Shown here: in pieces, positions 41,780 to 54,531 of the stretch | Numbering within the stretch: the first letter of the stretch is position 1 | Layout of the letters: the number at the start of each line of letters is the position of its first letter | DNA from: Symsagittifera roscoffensis | Taxonomy: Eukaryota > Xenacoelomorpha > Acoela > Convolutidae | NCBI RefSeq assembly: GCF_963678635.1 | Contig: NC_087062.1 | Span: 84,154,012 to 84,218,011, forward strand | Length of the DNA stretch: 64,000 nt | Direction: 5' to 3' | Position numbers and translations under genes: made by a program | Notes under the pieces: model-generated | Database searches by the model: none | The model's input: only the letters and a program-made list of their open reading frames with translations | Told to the model about the DNA's origin: nothing

Positions 41780-44700
41780 TGTTTATTCGATTTTTTCACA
41801 TGATTCATACCAGATCAGTAACAGCTTAGTTTTGATTGATTGCATCTCGAAATTTGCTTACATCTCGATACTGCCAAAGTTTCTCGGTGCAATATGTAAC
41901 TGTTGCTTATCTACTACATCAAATATAGTGATTTTAACCACGAAAAGTAGCTGACAACACAATAACTGTTTTCTTCGCTTTTTTATTAGCTGTTAAAAAT
42001 GTAAATTTCCAAAAAATTCTCATTTTAAAAGCACCAATTCGTGTTTCGTAAACGAATCCAAACGAGGCAAAAATTGTCATTAACAACTTTTCTTTCACCG
42101 ATACATCGACATCAACAAAGTCGCAGAAAAATTGCTAATTTGATTAACTGATTAATTATCCAGTTGAAGTTTTCTCACAATTTTTCCATAGTGATATCTT
42201 TTCACATGTTTTTTTATGCTTGTTAATAGCCAAAAACACTCAATTTTTTATCATGTCTAAATGTTTTATCTTTATCAGAGGAAAATTAAGCGCAAATTCA
42301 GGCTTTTATTCTCTAAAATACCTGTTTTCAAAGCCCTTTTTGTGCAGCTTTTGCGTAAACTTTCTGCAAAAAGTTTTCATGGACTAAGAGCAAAAGGTGA
42401 GATCTACCCTTTACGAAGCTAATAACAATTGGTTTCAAAGACTCGACAATGTAATCCGGATGTCTGATTTCTCATCTGCACTAAGTTTTTGATACCGCGT
42501 GAAAAGTAGGAAACAGCCGAATTCACAAACAGTTTCCGACTGATTTTTTCAATTTTCTCGCTGAAAAGGTTTACATCACATGAGCATTTTTTTCCGCTTC
42601 TTCCAGAAAAATTCACTACGATGCTAAACTTGCAGATGAGAAAGTTTGTGTTATTTTCAGACCGGATTACATTGGCAAGTCGTTGAAACCAAATACTGAT
42701 ATTTTCCTAGAGGTTAGAATTGACCATACGGTCTTGGTCTAAGCAAAAATTTTGCTCAAAATCGAAGTAATTGTTGTCCAGAATAGACCTAGGAAACAAG
42801 CATCTTTGAGTAAAAAAACCTAAAATGTAAACAAGTTTGGAGATGCAATGTGTTTTGTTCGTTTTTTTCCCATGTTTCATACCAGATTAGTACCAACTTA
42901 TATTGCTTCTCGAAATTTGTTTACATCTCGATACTGCCAAAATTTCTCGGTGCAATATGTAACTGTTGCTTATCTCCTACATCAAATATAGCGATTTTAA
43001 TCACGGAAAGTAGCTGACACAACAGTAATTGTTTTCTCAGCTTTTTTATTAGCTGTTAAAATGATAATTTATAAAGAATCATCTTTTTAAATCACCAATT
43101 CATGTTTCATAAACGAATCCGAACGGGGTAACAATTGTTATCAACAAATTTTTCTTCACCTATACATCGACATTAAGTAAGAGTTTGTTTTTGCTCTTTC
43201 ACAATAGTTTTTTCACGACAAGACATGAATGAAAAACTAAATATTAGAACGCATGAATAAAAAAAGAAATCATTTGCATAGTTTTGCGCACTTTTTCAGG
43301 CTTTTTCGCAATTTTCCGGGCTTTTTTACAATTTTCTGGCAATTTTCCCTCAGAAAGAGCAAAAACATACTCTTCAACAGTTAGAACATAGTTGAAGATG
43401 GCCTGGGCAAAAGAGCCGCCATCGGGCATTTCGTGCCCTCAGGCCGGGCTCTTTTTCCATCGGGCGTAATTCAAATTATGTTCTAACTACTACAAAGTCG
43501 CAGAAAAATTGCTAAATTGATTAGCTGATTAATTATCCACTTGCAAAATTCTCACGATTTTCATATAGTGATATCTTTTCACATGTTTTTTATGCTTTTT
43601 AAAAGCCAAAAACACTCAATTTTTTTATCTTGTGTAAATGTTTTATCTTTATCAGAGGAAAATTAAGCGCAAATTCAGGATTTTATTCTGTAAAATACCT
43701 TGTTTTCAAAGCCCGTTTTGTGCAGCATTTGCTTAAATTTTCTGCAAAAAATTTTCATAAACCAAGAGCAAAAGGTCAAAGCTACCCTCTATGAAACTAT
43801 TAATAATTGGTTTCAAAGACTCAACAATGTAATCCGGGACTGAAATTGCCTGATTTGTCATCTGCACTAAGTTTTTGAATCCGCGTAAAAAAGCAGGAAA
43901 CAACCGAGTTCACTAAAAACTTCCCACTGATTATTTCAATTTTCTCGCTGAAAAGGCTTGCATCTTTTGAACATTTTTTTCCGCTTGTTCCAGAAAAATT
44001 CTCTACGATGCTAAGCTTGCAGATGAGGAAAACTGTGTTGTTTTCAGAATGGATTACAGTGGCAAGTCTTTGAAACCAGTTACCGATGATTTCATAGGGG
44101 TAAAACTGACCATATGGTCTTGGTCTAAGCAAAATTTTTGCTCAAAGTCGATGTAATTGTTATCCAAAATGGACCTTGAAAACAAGCATCATTGAGAATA
44201 AAAACGTGAAATTGAATTAGAGAAAAAAAATTAGAGAAGTTTTTTTGAGTGATAATTTCAAGCTGAACTAATTATATTCATTTCGTTAAGTGAACAGTTA
44301 AACATGAGCATGCTTCTGCAGCTGGATAAGAAACAATAGAGTTGACAAATTTATGATGAGCAGAAGCCAAAGTTCAAAGGAAAGTGGTACGCATTTGTTT
44401 TGTTCTACAACGAAAAAGAGCACCCTTTGTTGATTAGTTATTGGTCTTTAAAAATAAGAACAAAAACCAGCAAAAACTTCAGGCACAAAACAGCTATAAA
44501 AATATTTTTCCACGATAACCACCAAAATTTTTATTAGCTGTTAAAATGATAATTTATAAAGAATCATCTTTTCAAATCATAAATTCATGTTTCATAAACG
44601 AATCCGAACTGGGCAACAATTGTTATCAACAAATTTTTCTTCCTCTATACTTCGACATTGAGTAAGAGTTTGTTTTTGCTCTTTCACAGTAGTATTTTCA

Positions 44701-47510
44701 CGACAAGACATGAATGAAAAACTAAATATTAGAACGCATGAATAAAAAAAGAAATCAATTGCATAGTTTCGCGCACTTTTTCAGGCTTTTTCGCAATTTT
44801 CCGGGGTCTTTTACAATTTTCTGGCAATTTTTTTTTCTCAGAAAGAGCGAAAACATACTCTTCAACGGTTAGAGCATAGTTGAAGATGGCCTGGGCAAAA
44901 GAGCCGCCATCGGGCATTTCGTTCCCTCAGGCCGGGCTCTTTTTCCATCGGGCGTATTTCAATTATGTTCTAACTACTACAAAATCGCAGAAAAATTGCT
45001 AAATTGATTAGCTGATTAATTATCCACTTGCAATATTCTCACGATTTTCATATAGTGATATCCATTAACATGTTTTTTATGCTTGTTTATAGCCAAAAAC
45101 ACTCAATTTTTTTATCTTGTGTAAATGTTTTACCTTTATCAGAGGAAAATTAAGCGCAAATTCAGGCTTTTATTCTGTAAAATACCTTGTTTTCAAAGCC
45201 CGTTTTGTGCAGCATTTGCTTAAGTTTTCTGCAAAAAATTTTCATAAACCAAGAGCAAAAGATCAGAGCTACCCTCTATGAAACTATTAATAGTTGGTTT
45301 CAAAGACTCAACAATGTAATCCGGGACTGAAATTGCCTGATTTGTTATCTGCACTAAGTTTTTGAATCCGCGTAAAAAAGCAGGAAACAACCGAGTTCAC
45401 TAAAAACTTCCCACCTATTATTTCAAATTTCTCGCTGAAAAGGCTTGCATCTTTTGAACATTTTTTTTCCGCTTGTTCCAGAAAAAATTCTCTACGATGC
45501 TAAGCTTGCAGATGAGGAAAACTGTGTTGTTTTCAGAATGGATTACAGTGGCAAGTCTTTGAAACTAGTTACTGATATTTTCATAGGGGTAAAACTGACC
45601 ATATGGTCTTGGTCTAAGCAAAATATTTTGCTCAAAGTCGAGGTAATTGTTATCCAAAATGGACCTTGAAAACATGCATCATTGAGAATAAAAACGTAAA
45701 ATTGAATTAGAGAAAAAAATTAGAGAAGATTTTTTGAGTGATAACTTCATGCTGAACTAATTATATTCATTTCGTTAAGTGAACAGTTAAACATGAGCAT
45801 GCTTCTGCAGCTGGATAAGAAACAATAGAGTTGACAAGTTTATGATGAGCAGAAGCCAAAGTTCAAAGGAAAGTGGTACGCATTTGTTTTGTTCTACAAC
45901 GAAAAAGAGCACCCTTTGTTGATTAGTTATTGGTCTCTAAAAATGAGAAAAAAAACAAGCAAAAATTTCAAGCAAAAAACAGCTATAAAAATGATTTTCC
46001 ACGATAACCACCAAAATTTTTATTAGCTGTTAAAATGATAATTTATAAAGAATCATCTTTTTAAATCACCAATTCATGTTTCATAAACGAATCCGAACGG
46101 GGCAACAAGTGTTATCAACAAATTTTTTTTCACCTATACATCGACATTAAGTAAGAGTTTGTTTTTGCTCTTTCACAATAGTTTTTTCACGACAAAAACA
46201 TGAATGAAAAACTAAATATTAGAACGCATGAATAAAAAAAGAAATCATTTGCATAGTTTCGCGCACTTTTTCAGGCTTTTTCGCAATTTTCCGGGCTCTT
46301 TTACAATTTTCTGGCAATTTTCCCTCAGAAAGGGCAAAAACATACTCTTCGACAGTTAGAACATAGTTGAAGATGGCCTGGGCAAAAGAGCCGCCATCGG
46401 GCATTTCGTGCCCTCAGGCCGGGCTCTTTTTCCATCGGGCGTATTTCAATTATGTTCTAACTACTACAAAGTCGCAGAAAAATTGCTAAATTGATTAGCT
46501 GATTAATTATCCACTTGCAATATTCTCACGATTTTCATATAGTGATATCTTTCACATTTTTTTTATGCTTGTTAATAGCCAAAAACACTCAATTTTTTTA
46601 TCTTGTGTAAATGTTTTATCCCTATCAGAGGAAAATTAAGCGCAAATTCAGGCTTTTATTCTGTAAAATACCTTGTTTTCAAAGCCCGTTTTGTGCAGCA
46701 TTTGCTTAAATTTTCTGCAAAAATTTTTTATAAACCAAGAGCAAAAGGTCAGAGCTACCCTCTATGAAACTATTAATAATTGGTCTCAAAGACTCAACAA
46801 TGTAATCCGGGACTGAAATTGCCTGATTTGTCAACTGCACTAAGTTTTTGAATCCGCGTAAAAAAGCAGGAAACAACCGAGCTCACTAAAAACTTCCCAC
46901 TGATTATTTCAATTTTCTCGCTGAAAAGGCTTGCATCTTTTGAACCTTTTTTTCCCGCTTGTTCCAGAAAAATTCTCTACGATGCTAAGCTTGCAGATGA
47001 GGAAAACTGTGTTGTTTTCAGAATGGATTACAGTGGCAAGTCTTTGAAACCAGTTACTGATATTTTCATAGGGGTAAAACTGACCATATGGTCTTGGTCT
47101 AAGCAAAAATTTTGCTCAAAGTCGATGTAATTGTTATCCAAAATGGACCTTGAAAACAAGCATCATTGAGAATAAAAACGTGAAATTGAATTAGAGAAAA
47201 AAATCAGAGAAGATTTTTTGAGTGATAACTTCATGCTGAACTAATTATATTCATTTCGTTAAGTGAACAGTTAAACATGAGCATGCTTCTGCAGCTGGAT
47301 AAGAAACAATAGAGTTGACAAGTTTATGATGAGCAGAAGCCAAAGTTCAAAGGAAAGTGGTACGCATTTGTTTTGTTCTACAACAAAAAAGAGCACCCTT
47401 TGTTGATTAGTTATTGGTCTCTAAAAATAAGAAAAAAAACAAGCAAAAACTTCAAGCACAAAACAGCTATAAAAATGATTTTCCACGATAACCACCAAAA
47501 TTTTGAGATT
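41780..47510 (+). repeat. Four-unit tandem array, ~1.49-kb period in later units
   Basis: The landmark GGAAAATTAAGCGCAAATTC recurs at about 42281, 43655, 45143 and 46629, and TTTTTATTAGCTGTTAAAA at 41980, 43040, 44528 and 46018. Units 2-4 are close to identical with ~1487-bp spacing; unit 1 is shorter, more diverged and lacks a ~320-bp insert. Each unit contains a sequence related to the MITE at 40422. Near-identity of units 2-4 shows recent amplification after the insertion. Confidence 0.88.
43175..43492. mobile_element. ~320-bp insert in array units 2-4 (copies near 44662 and 46150)
   Basis: Absent from unit 1, where CGACATCAACAAAGTCGC reads straight through. It holds inverted blocks AAGAGTTTGTTTTTGCTC / GAGCAAAAACATACTC and GTTAGAACATA / TATGTTCTAAC. 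A GC-rich patch (CGGGCATTTCGTGCCCTCAG) lies between the second pair. A 61-62-codon minus-strand ORF starts there in all three copies and stays open, but overlaps the palindromic parts. Confidence 0.65.
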
Positions 47511-47544
47511 TTTTTTTTGCGCTAGCAAGCAGCGTAAATTATTA

Positions 47545-48131
47545 ATCTAGTGGACAAAAATCAGCGCAAATTCTGGAACCTACTCTGTAAAATGCCTGTT
47601 TTTAATGTGCATTTTGGACAATATTTTCTTCGAAATTTTTACATTGACCAAGAACAAATGATCAAAGCTACCCTCTATGAAAATATCAGTATTTGGTTTC
47701 AAAAACTTACCAATGTAAGCCGGGTCAAAAATTGTCAGTTTTCCTCATCTGCAGTCATGTTTTTACTTTGCGTAGAAAAATTATGACACATAGGAGTTAA
47801 GTAAAGTTTTTACATTGATTGTTTCCATTTTCTTGCTGAGAATGTTTCACGACGCATCATTAAAATTTTACGACGATGTAAAACTTAAAGCAGGTGACGA
47901 AAACTGGCTTTTTTAAACCCGGGATACATCGGTAAGTCATAGAAACCAAATATTGATACTTTCATAGAACTCATAGAAGAAATCATAGAAGAATGGTAAC
48001 TCTTATCATTTTCTCTCGGTCAAAAAAAAACTATACTGAATTTCGAAGGAAATGTTGTCCAAATTGTAAACTGAAAACAGGCATTTCACAGAGTAAAATC
48101 TTGTACTTTCGCCTTATTTTGTCCACCAGTG
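47545..48131. mobile_element. Palindromic Tc1/mariner-like MITE, second copy
   Basis: Left end CTAGTGGACAAAAATCAGCG (first bases altered), right end complement CACTGGTGGACAAAATAAGG followed by TA. Internal blocks match 40422. It directly abuts the SINE at 48132. Confidence 0.8.
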
Positions 48132-48478
48132 TAGTACGAACCTTCTTTTTTTCTAACCTAACTCGCAATCGAAATTGTTCAATGAAAGTGTTCAAATATT
48201 TGGTGGCACTTTTGCTATAATCAAGATCTGTAGCATTGGAAATTTGATAGCATCTATTCTCTCCTTTATTTATGGGTAGTAATTGTGACTTTTCAAGCGT
48301 CCGTGGCTGAGTGGTTAGCGAGTGAGACTCATTATAAAAAAGTTGAAGATAGAATCCGAGATGTAGTCGAATTTTTACAAATTCTAGGCTTATTTCTAAT
48401 TTTTCTTCTTGCACTTCGTAGAGCTGCTTTCTGCGTGTTCTCAGTAGTGTTTGCAAAATAAATCTCCATCTCTGTGTT
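48132..48478 (+). mobile_element. tRNA-derived SINE, copy 4
   Basis: Full family order. The head reads AAGCGTCCGTGGCTGAGTGG, TTAGCGAGTGAGACTCATTA, then GATAGAATCCGAG; the A-box TGGCTGAGTGG is intact. Target was apparently the TA at the end of the neighbouring MITE. Confidence 0.85.
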
Positions 48479-49388
48479 TCAATTTTACCTAGAATGTTGA
48501 TATAAAGGAGAAAAAAAACGCAGCTGGCGAAGCAGAAAAAAAATGACTTTAAGAAGACCAAAAATTTGGCAAATAAAATGTCATTTTTGCCCTGAGATTG
48601 TTATGGTATTTTCGTTTTTATGTGAAACAGCTCGGTTTTTTGTCCTTTTCTCCCCACTTCACGCAAGCATAAATTTTATGGTTTGATGAGTGGCCTGGTA
48701 AGATTAATTATGAAAACCAAATACCTTTGCAGTAACTGAGTTAGTCCTTATGTCAATTTTCATAAAAATCAGACAAAGTGAACATGTTCTTACATGTAAA
48801 ATTTTGCAGGTGGGAAAAAAAAGCCGACAGCTCTAAAACTGAAATGCAGTTTTAGCAAAAACGTTTTGTGGTATATGCTGAAGAAAAAAATATGTGCATC
48901 CAAGTATTGCGGGATCTCTTTATTTTTCCTTGAAAAAGCTTCTGAGCATCAAATTTTTTCATTCCGTATGTATTAAAAACAAGAGTTAACCTCAAATAAT
49001 TTCTTTGATCAAGTGGACTCAGTGGTATATTTTCGTGTTCTTAGTGGTATAAATCAGTTGATAAAATCCAAAATTCGGAACTTAAGTAATTTTTGAATAG
49101 ATAATTATGGACAATTTCGATTTATTCAAACAATTTAACTTGTTTTTAATTAAAACGGAATTCAAAAAATCCCTTTAGATAGTACAAAACTAACGAAACT
49201 AGAGACAATGAATGCAAGAAATAATTTAAAAAATTTTGAAACTCGCAAACTTATTGTTTAACTATTATACGTGTGCGCGAAATTTAGCGCAAATTCAAGT
49301 TTTTTCTCTCTTAACTACCTGCATTTAACAATGATTTCGGAAATTTCGGACCAAAAGCAGATGATCAAAATCAACTTCTATGAAACTA
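48479..49388. other. Intergenic, no gene seen
   Basis: AT-rich. A degenerate MITE end (AAATTTAGCGCAAATTCAAG) lies near 49279. Confidence 0.4.
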
Positions 49389-49622
49389 CACTAGTGGAAA
49401 ACATTGGGCGCAAAGTCAGTTTTTTACTCTCTAAAACGCCTGTTTTCAATGTCCATTTTAGACAACATTACTTTAATTTTCAGCGACGTTTTTACAAAAA
49501 CCAAAAGCTAATTATCCGGGCTACCATGTATGAAATTCAAAATCTAGGCAGGATCGACGTCAAAAACAGTGTTCATTATTTGGGTTTTATACCTCGTTCG
49601 AAATTTATACGCTAGTAAACAA
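49389..49622. mobile_element. Degenerate Tc1/mariner-like MITE copy
   Basis: TA followed by CACTAGTGGAAAACATTGGG, then CTCTAAAACGCCTGTTTTCA matches the family's left arm. The right end TATACGCTAGTAAACAAAG is repeated inverted at 51915-51935, where it faces away. Confidence 0.55.
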
Positions 49623-52479
49623 AGATTTTGGAAAAAACTAGGCATAACATCGAAGGCCCTAATATGCGTCTGAGTTTTTGGCTGGATGGATCAACAGGTT
49701 TATTGTTTAACAATTTTTCTATATTTTGGTGCTTCAGGGTTCAATTTCTCTACATCTTCAAACAGGTTTTCCATCTTCATCTAAACCTTTTTTCAGAAAA
49801 GAAACAAATATTTTTGTTCGTCAAAACTTGAAAAAACCAAAGCAAAAACGCAATCAAACACTGTAACAAATGAACATTTAATTTTTTGAGTGTTTTGAAA
49901 CTGTTAGAAACAAATAAAAAACTTGTTAGAGCTCGTAAAATTTTTCATTGATTTAATTATTTCATAAAATGGAATATAAATCAACTTTTTTGATAAATGT
50001 AAACTTTAATGATGTCCAGTAGAAAATTATTTTCAAATTTAAAAAACTTTTGTTGGTCCAAGGTACATGCTCTTTGTCCATGTAAATTTTTTGTTCAAAC
50101 TTCCAACAAATTCAATGTTGAAAACCAGAATTTTAGAGAAAAAACCTGTAAATCGCTTTATTTGTCCATTACTCAATACAAAAATTGTTCTTTCAATAAA
50201 AGTTTTTAGATTAGAAGTTTTTTTTTGTTCTTTCAAGTTACTCAGTCAAAATTGTGCACACAACGTGTTTTTTCACATTTAGAATAAAAAGATTTTGAGA
50301 TCGCCAGGTTTCATTGGAAAAATTATTCAGTTTTAAAAATTGTTTGATCGCATTAAATTTTTCTCCAGCTTAGTTTCAAATCATAGATTGAAAGATGCGC
50401 AATTTAAATAATGAAAAAACAAATTTGTTATATATATGTTTTTTTTCTAATAATTAAAATTGAAAATTAGTCGCACCGAAACCAGAAGAGAAATTAGAAA
50501 AATAGATGCAGCGTTTAAAAAATGTGAAAAAGTTTCAAATTTGTTTTGCTATCGGTATGTTATTTAGTTACGTTGCATCATTTCTCGAGTATACTTCAGA
50601 GCAAAAAAAATTGTTTTGGTTCCTATGATGTGAGAATTCAATATCTGTAGATCAAAGTTTTTTGCTGCCTTAATTGTGTTAGGTAAAAAGTGTGCTCAAA
50701 TGTGTTAATTTTGCACAAAAATTGTGTAGTTTTTCTTAAACAAAATTGATCATATTTCACCAAATGGCCCGGAAAGCTTGAATATACGATAATTTTTGTC
50801 TAAACGTTTTGAATCTCATCGCTTATTTTTTGAAATTTGTGAAAAGAATGCAAATACATTTTACTCAGTTTTGTTCATACTTTTTCTCATTCGAAAAAAT
50901 AATCATTTTTTGTAAAAAAGACTGCTTTTATGGCGTTTAATCTTGAAGAAAAAAGCAACCCAATGACTGCTGGAAAAAGGTCATTAAAACTCAAAGAGAA
51001 AAAATTTGGACTAATTTTTGACATTATAAATTTCAGTTAAACTTTATGAATATTTTTATTGATAGTTTTTTAACAAAACAAACCCATTTTGAAAAAAAAA
51101 ATGATTTAAAAATAAAAATCTTTTTAGAAACTAAAAATCAATCACAAAAGAGAGATTTATTGAAGAGCGTAATTAATTTCTCGAAATCTATTTTGGTTTA
51201 TGATGAAAACCAGATTGACTTGACAACTTGTTGCAAACACATTGCGAAAATGAAAAACTGTTCATGCCTCGAAAGCTAATGTGGCAAAGTTTGTTTTAAA
51301 CCAGTGTTTCTGTTTTGCTGGGTATATCGTTTGTTTTCCGCCATTTGACGAATTCTGATGTTTTTTCGGTAGAGCATTTTCATTGAATGCATATAATTTG
51401 TTTTGAAAGCAAAGATTTTAGGATGAAGAGTTTGCAAAGCCAACGATATGGTAACTCTTATGAAGAAGAAAAATTTATATCGATGAGCACTAAACAAGAC
51501 AAAAAAAACAGTTTTTTTTTTATTAAAAAGAAACTTAAAATTAAATTTTAGTGGGCCATTAAAAACTACATATATCAAAAAATATTCATGTATATTCCAT
51601 TTTATGAATTAAACAAATAAAAGAAAAAAATTGTGTGCCATTTTCTTGAAGCTTTCATTCAAAAATTAAAATACTCAGTTTGTTTCCTTTTTCTGCGGTA
51701 TTTTCAAGATTTAATGAACAAAAGTTTGTTTTTGAAATTTTTTTGATGCAGTTGGAAAATTAGTTTCAAGATGATGCAAAATCAAACCATGAAGCCCCAA
51801 AAGTAAAGTAATCGTTTTGAACGATAGACCTGTTCACTCTCCACTCAAAAAGTCAGAGAGCCTTCGACGCCATTAGAGCCTTCGACGCTATGCATAGTTC
51901 TTCATTCTTTTTGTTTACTAGCGTATACGTTTGGAATGAGGTACAAAATCTAAAAATTCGACACTTGATTCAAACCTGAATTTGATCCTACAAAGTTAAT
52001 AGGCGAACGTTTTTAAGTAATGAGGTTAATCTAACTCTACGTACAAGGACTAAAACTTCCTGTTGATTTTGCTCTGGTCTTAAGTAGTTCTTTTTACCAC
52101 CATAATTGACGTAATAATTACAAACAATTTTTGTAACATTTCATTGTTTCAAAAACCGCGTCCACGTGCTTAGCACGTTCTGTGTGTTTTTTTACCAATC
52201 ACTTATTCTTGCATCAAATTTTTGGCCGAAACAGATAATAAACACATCGAGGTCATGAGAACTAATCAAACAAGAGAAATTGTTTGCTCTAAAAGCTTAT
52301 AAATGATCTTTTTTAACTACCTGTTGATAAAAATAAATCTTGGAGGCGCTTACTTGTTGGAGGCGCTTTAATACTCATAACTTTTCCAAAATAAAGTATT
52401 ACATTTAAAAAACGAATTTCATCAATTATAGCCTATTATCTTATTTGAAACAGTTTAAAATGACAGTGGATAGACTGAC
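49623..52479. other. Very AT-rich intergenic stretch, no gene seen
   Basis: Several T/A-rich short ORFs have no protein-like composition. An inverted match to the 49580-49622 segment lies at 51912-51955. Confidence 0.4.
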
Positions 52480-53010
52480 CGTGAATGCTGTTTTTGTTCC
52501 GGCCATTTAAAAAATGAGGAGGAGCTTTGTATTCAGGTGGATTTTAAATTTTTACATTGTTTTTGTTCCGACCAGTTGAAAAATGTGGAGAAACTTTGTA
52601 ATCGGGTGTTTTAGTTTTTTTTTTGTTTTTTTTTTGCTTTCAACGCAAAATCAACCACCTCAAAAAATTATTGGAGAGAGTTGATATTTTGTCTAAATTT
52701 GGTAAATTTGTTCGCGTAAAGCGAGTTAGCACGCTTATTTTTATTTATTTCAGGCAGTTTACAATAGCTTAATTGTGCTTAAGTTTAATTAAAAAATTTG
52801 TGCAACAAAAACTTTGAAAAAATTATTTGATTTTTTTTCGAGTCAGCTTTCTTCAAAAACTGTTGCCCTCTTTGGTTATAATAGTATGATTATCGATTAT
52901 GCTTAAATTATAGTCTTACGTCAATTCTTTGTATAACACCACACAAAAAAACACTAAAATGAAAATTTTGTAGACTTTTAAAGATTATGGTCGGAACATT
53001 CTGTGCTACT
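52480..53010. repeat. Small tandem repeat and a decayed copy of the exon at 53354
   Basis: 52490-52540 and 52560-52612 share TTTTTGTTCCG, GAAAAATG and GGAGAAACTTTGTAATCGG in diverged form. 52988-53020 reads ATGGTCGGAACATTCTGTGC, almost the start of the 53354 exon, but soon meets a stop. Confidence 0.5.
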
Positions 53011-53353
53011 AGCACAGTAACCACGTAATCTTACAATAAGCACGTAATCAGTAACCACGTAGGCTTACAATAGTCTATTTTAATAGCTTGACAGCTAACA
53101 TTTGCTTAATTTAGGCAAAAAAATTTAATTTCACTCGACTAAAAATAGTTTTTTTAGTACTTTAGAGCCTTTTTGGAAGAGCCACTTTTTTGTTTTTTGT
53201 TTGTTTTTCTAGTCGCTTTTCTCAAAGTGTTTTTGTTATTATGACTGTCAAATATGCCTAAGCTCTAGTTTTTCATTCATATCCTTTTATCACACCACGC
53301 AGAAAAATCTACTATAGTTCGAAAAAAAAACTTTTCTATTGTTTTTTATTACT

Positions 53354-53921
53354 ATGGTCGGAACATTTTGTGCTACTTGCACAGTAACGGGCTATCCTTG
53401 TTTCCTTTTGGACTTAGATTTGAGTGGCATAGTAGCCAGTGGGAAAGACGAAGTTACTCAAGATTCAACAAATGAGAATGCTACCCAAAAACACGTTACC
53501 ATCACAGAAGATACTATATCGACTAAATCATTGAGGTGCTCAAATAGCAGAGCAGATAGATCTCTTGTATCTCACAATACAACTATTGGCAGCAGTCAGG
53601 CAAATGTTAGACTATCAAAAGGTAAGAAAACGTGTTCGGATTAAGTTAACATCCTTTCTTCAAATAGACTATGTTAACATTTCCATTCGCGCTACGAAAT
53701 TCGGATTAAAATTGCTTAGCCTTGCAAGTAAAATACTCAGAACGCAGTGCATATACCGGCTTAAAACGATAGTTTTTCATCCAGACGAATGCTACCTTTT
53801 GATTTTTGCTCCGAAATGTCTAAAACAAAGACTTTCAGAGAAACTCTCTATCAAAAATTCTGATTCTTTCTTTTTTGTTCGTTTTTGGTTATCAATTTTT
53901 ATTTTTTTTGTTTTTGACTAA
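53354..53921 (+). CDS. Possible small two-exon gene, 173 aa, unknown
   Basis: Exon 1 53354-53621 and exon 2 53668-53921 join in phase across a 46-bp intron with good sites (TCAAAAG|GTAAGA ... CAAATAG). The start is the ATG at 53354 (MVGTFCATCTVTGYPCFLLD), and the first exon ends in Ser/Thr-rich sequence. Exon 2 is Lys/Leu-rich and ends in a hydrophobic, Phe-rich tail of about 20 residues that could be a membrane anchor but could equally be translated T-rich DNA. I recognise no family. A decayed copy of the first exon's start lies ~370 bp upstream. The splice sites favour a gene; the AT-rich tail counts against it. Confidence 0.3.
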
Positions 53922-54531
53922 TGTTTTAATACTATAGGAATGGTCTGGTTAACGTGATAACAATATATAATTTTTTTAAAAGTAGAGGCACCTGAAAACA
54001 TGAAAGTAGCGTCTACTAGGTTTTAATAACTTCGAAATTAGACATTATCTTATGCGCTTTATACAGTGCTAATTTGAATTAATCGGACAAAACGAATAAA
54101 ACGTGAGAATGAAAAGTGTTTTTTTTTTCAATTTGTTTAAATTTGGGTTGACCTAAGACACTAATGATGAAATCAAATCTTGATTCAAATATAAGCAAAA
54201 ATGATGATTTTATTTAATTTGCGAAATTTGGGCCCAAAATTTTACCCCAAAATTGATCAATAATGACTTTTTTTGATTAAACAAAACTACGCGAAAACAA
54301 TTACTTCGATTGTTGACAAATTTATGTCATAGTGAGCCTCTCATGTATGATTTCAAAGGATAAAATCTCAAAGGGCATGATTTCAAAAAAGACTGAAAAT
54401 GGTTTTATATTAAAAACTGGTTTTTATACAGTAAAAAGGACACCTTTTGGCTATCAAACGAAAATACGGTTTTTTGCACAAAATTGAGAAAACATTCCTT
54501 TTTAAACTATTTTGTCAAAATATTTTTTTTT
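53922..54531. other. Intergenic, no gene seen
   Basis: AT-rich, bounded on the right by the first large tandem unit. Confidence 0.4.

Noticed and set aside
41780-47510. Regular repeats considered as a CRISPR array
   Set aside because: The period is ~1.49 kb with transposon content in a eukaryote; there are no short repeats with unique spacers.
48031-48561. 176-codon minus-strand ORF
   Set aside because: It spans the end of a MITE and a whole antisense SINE, so its openness is accidental.
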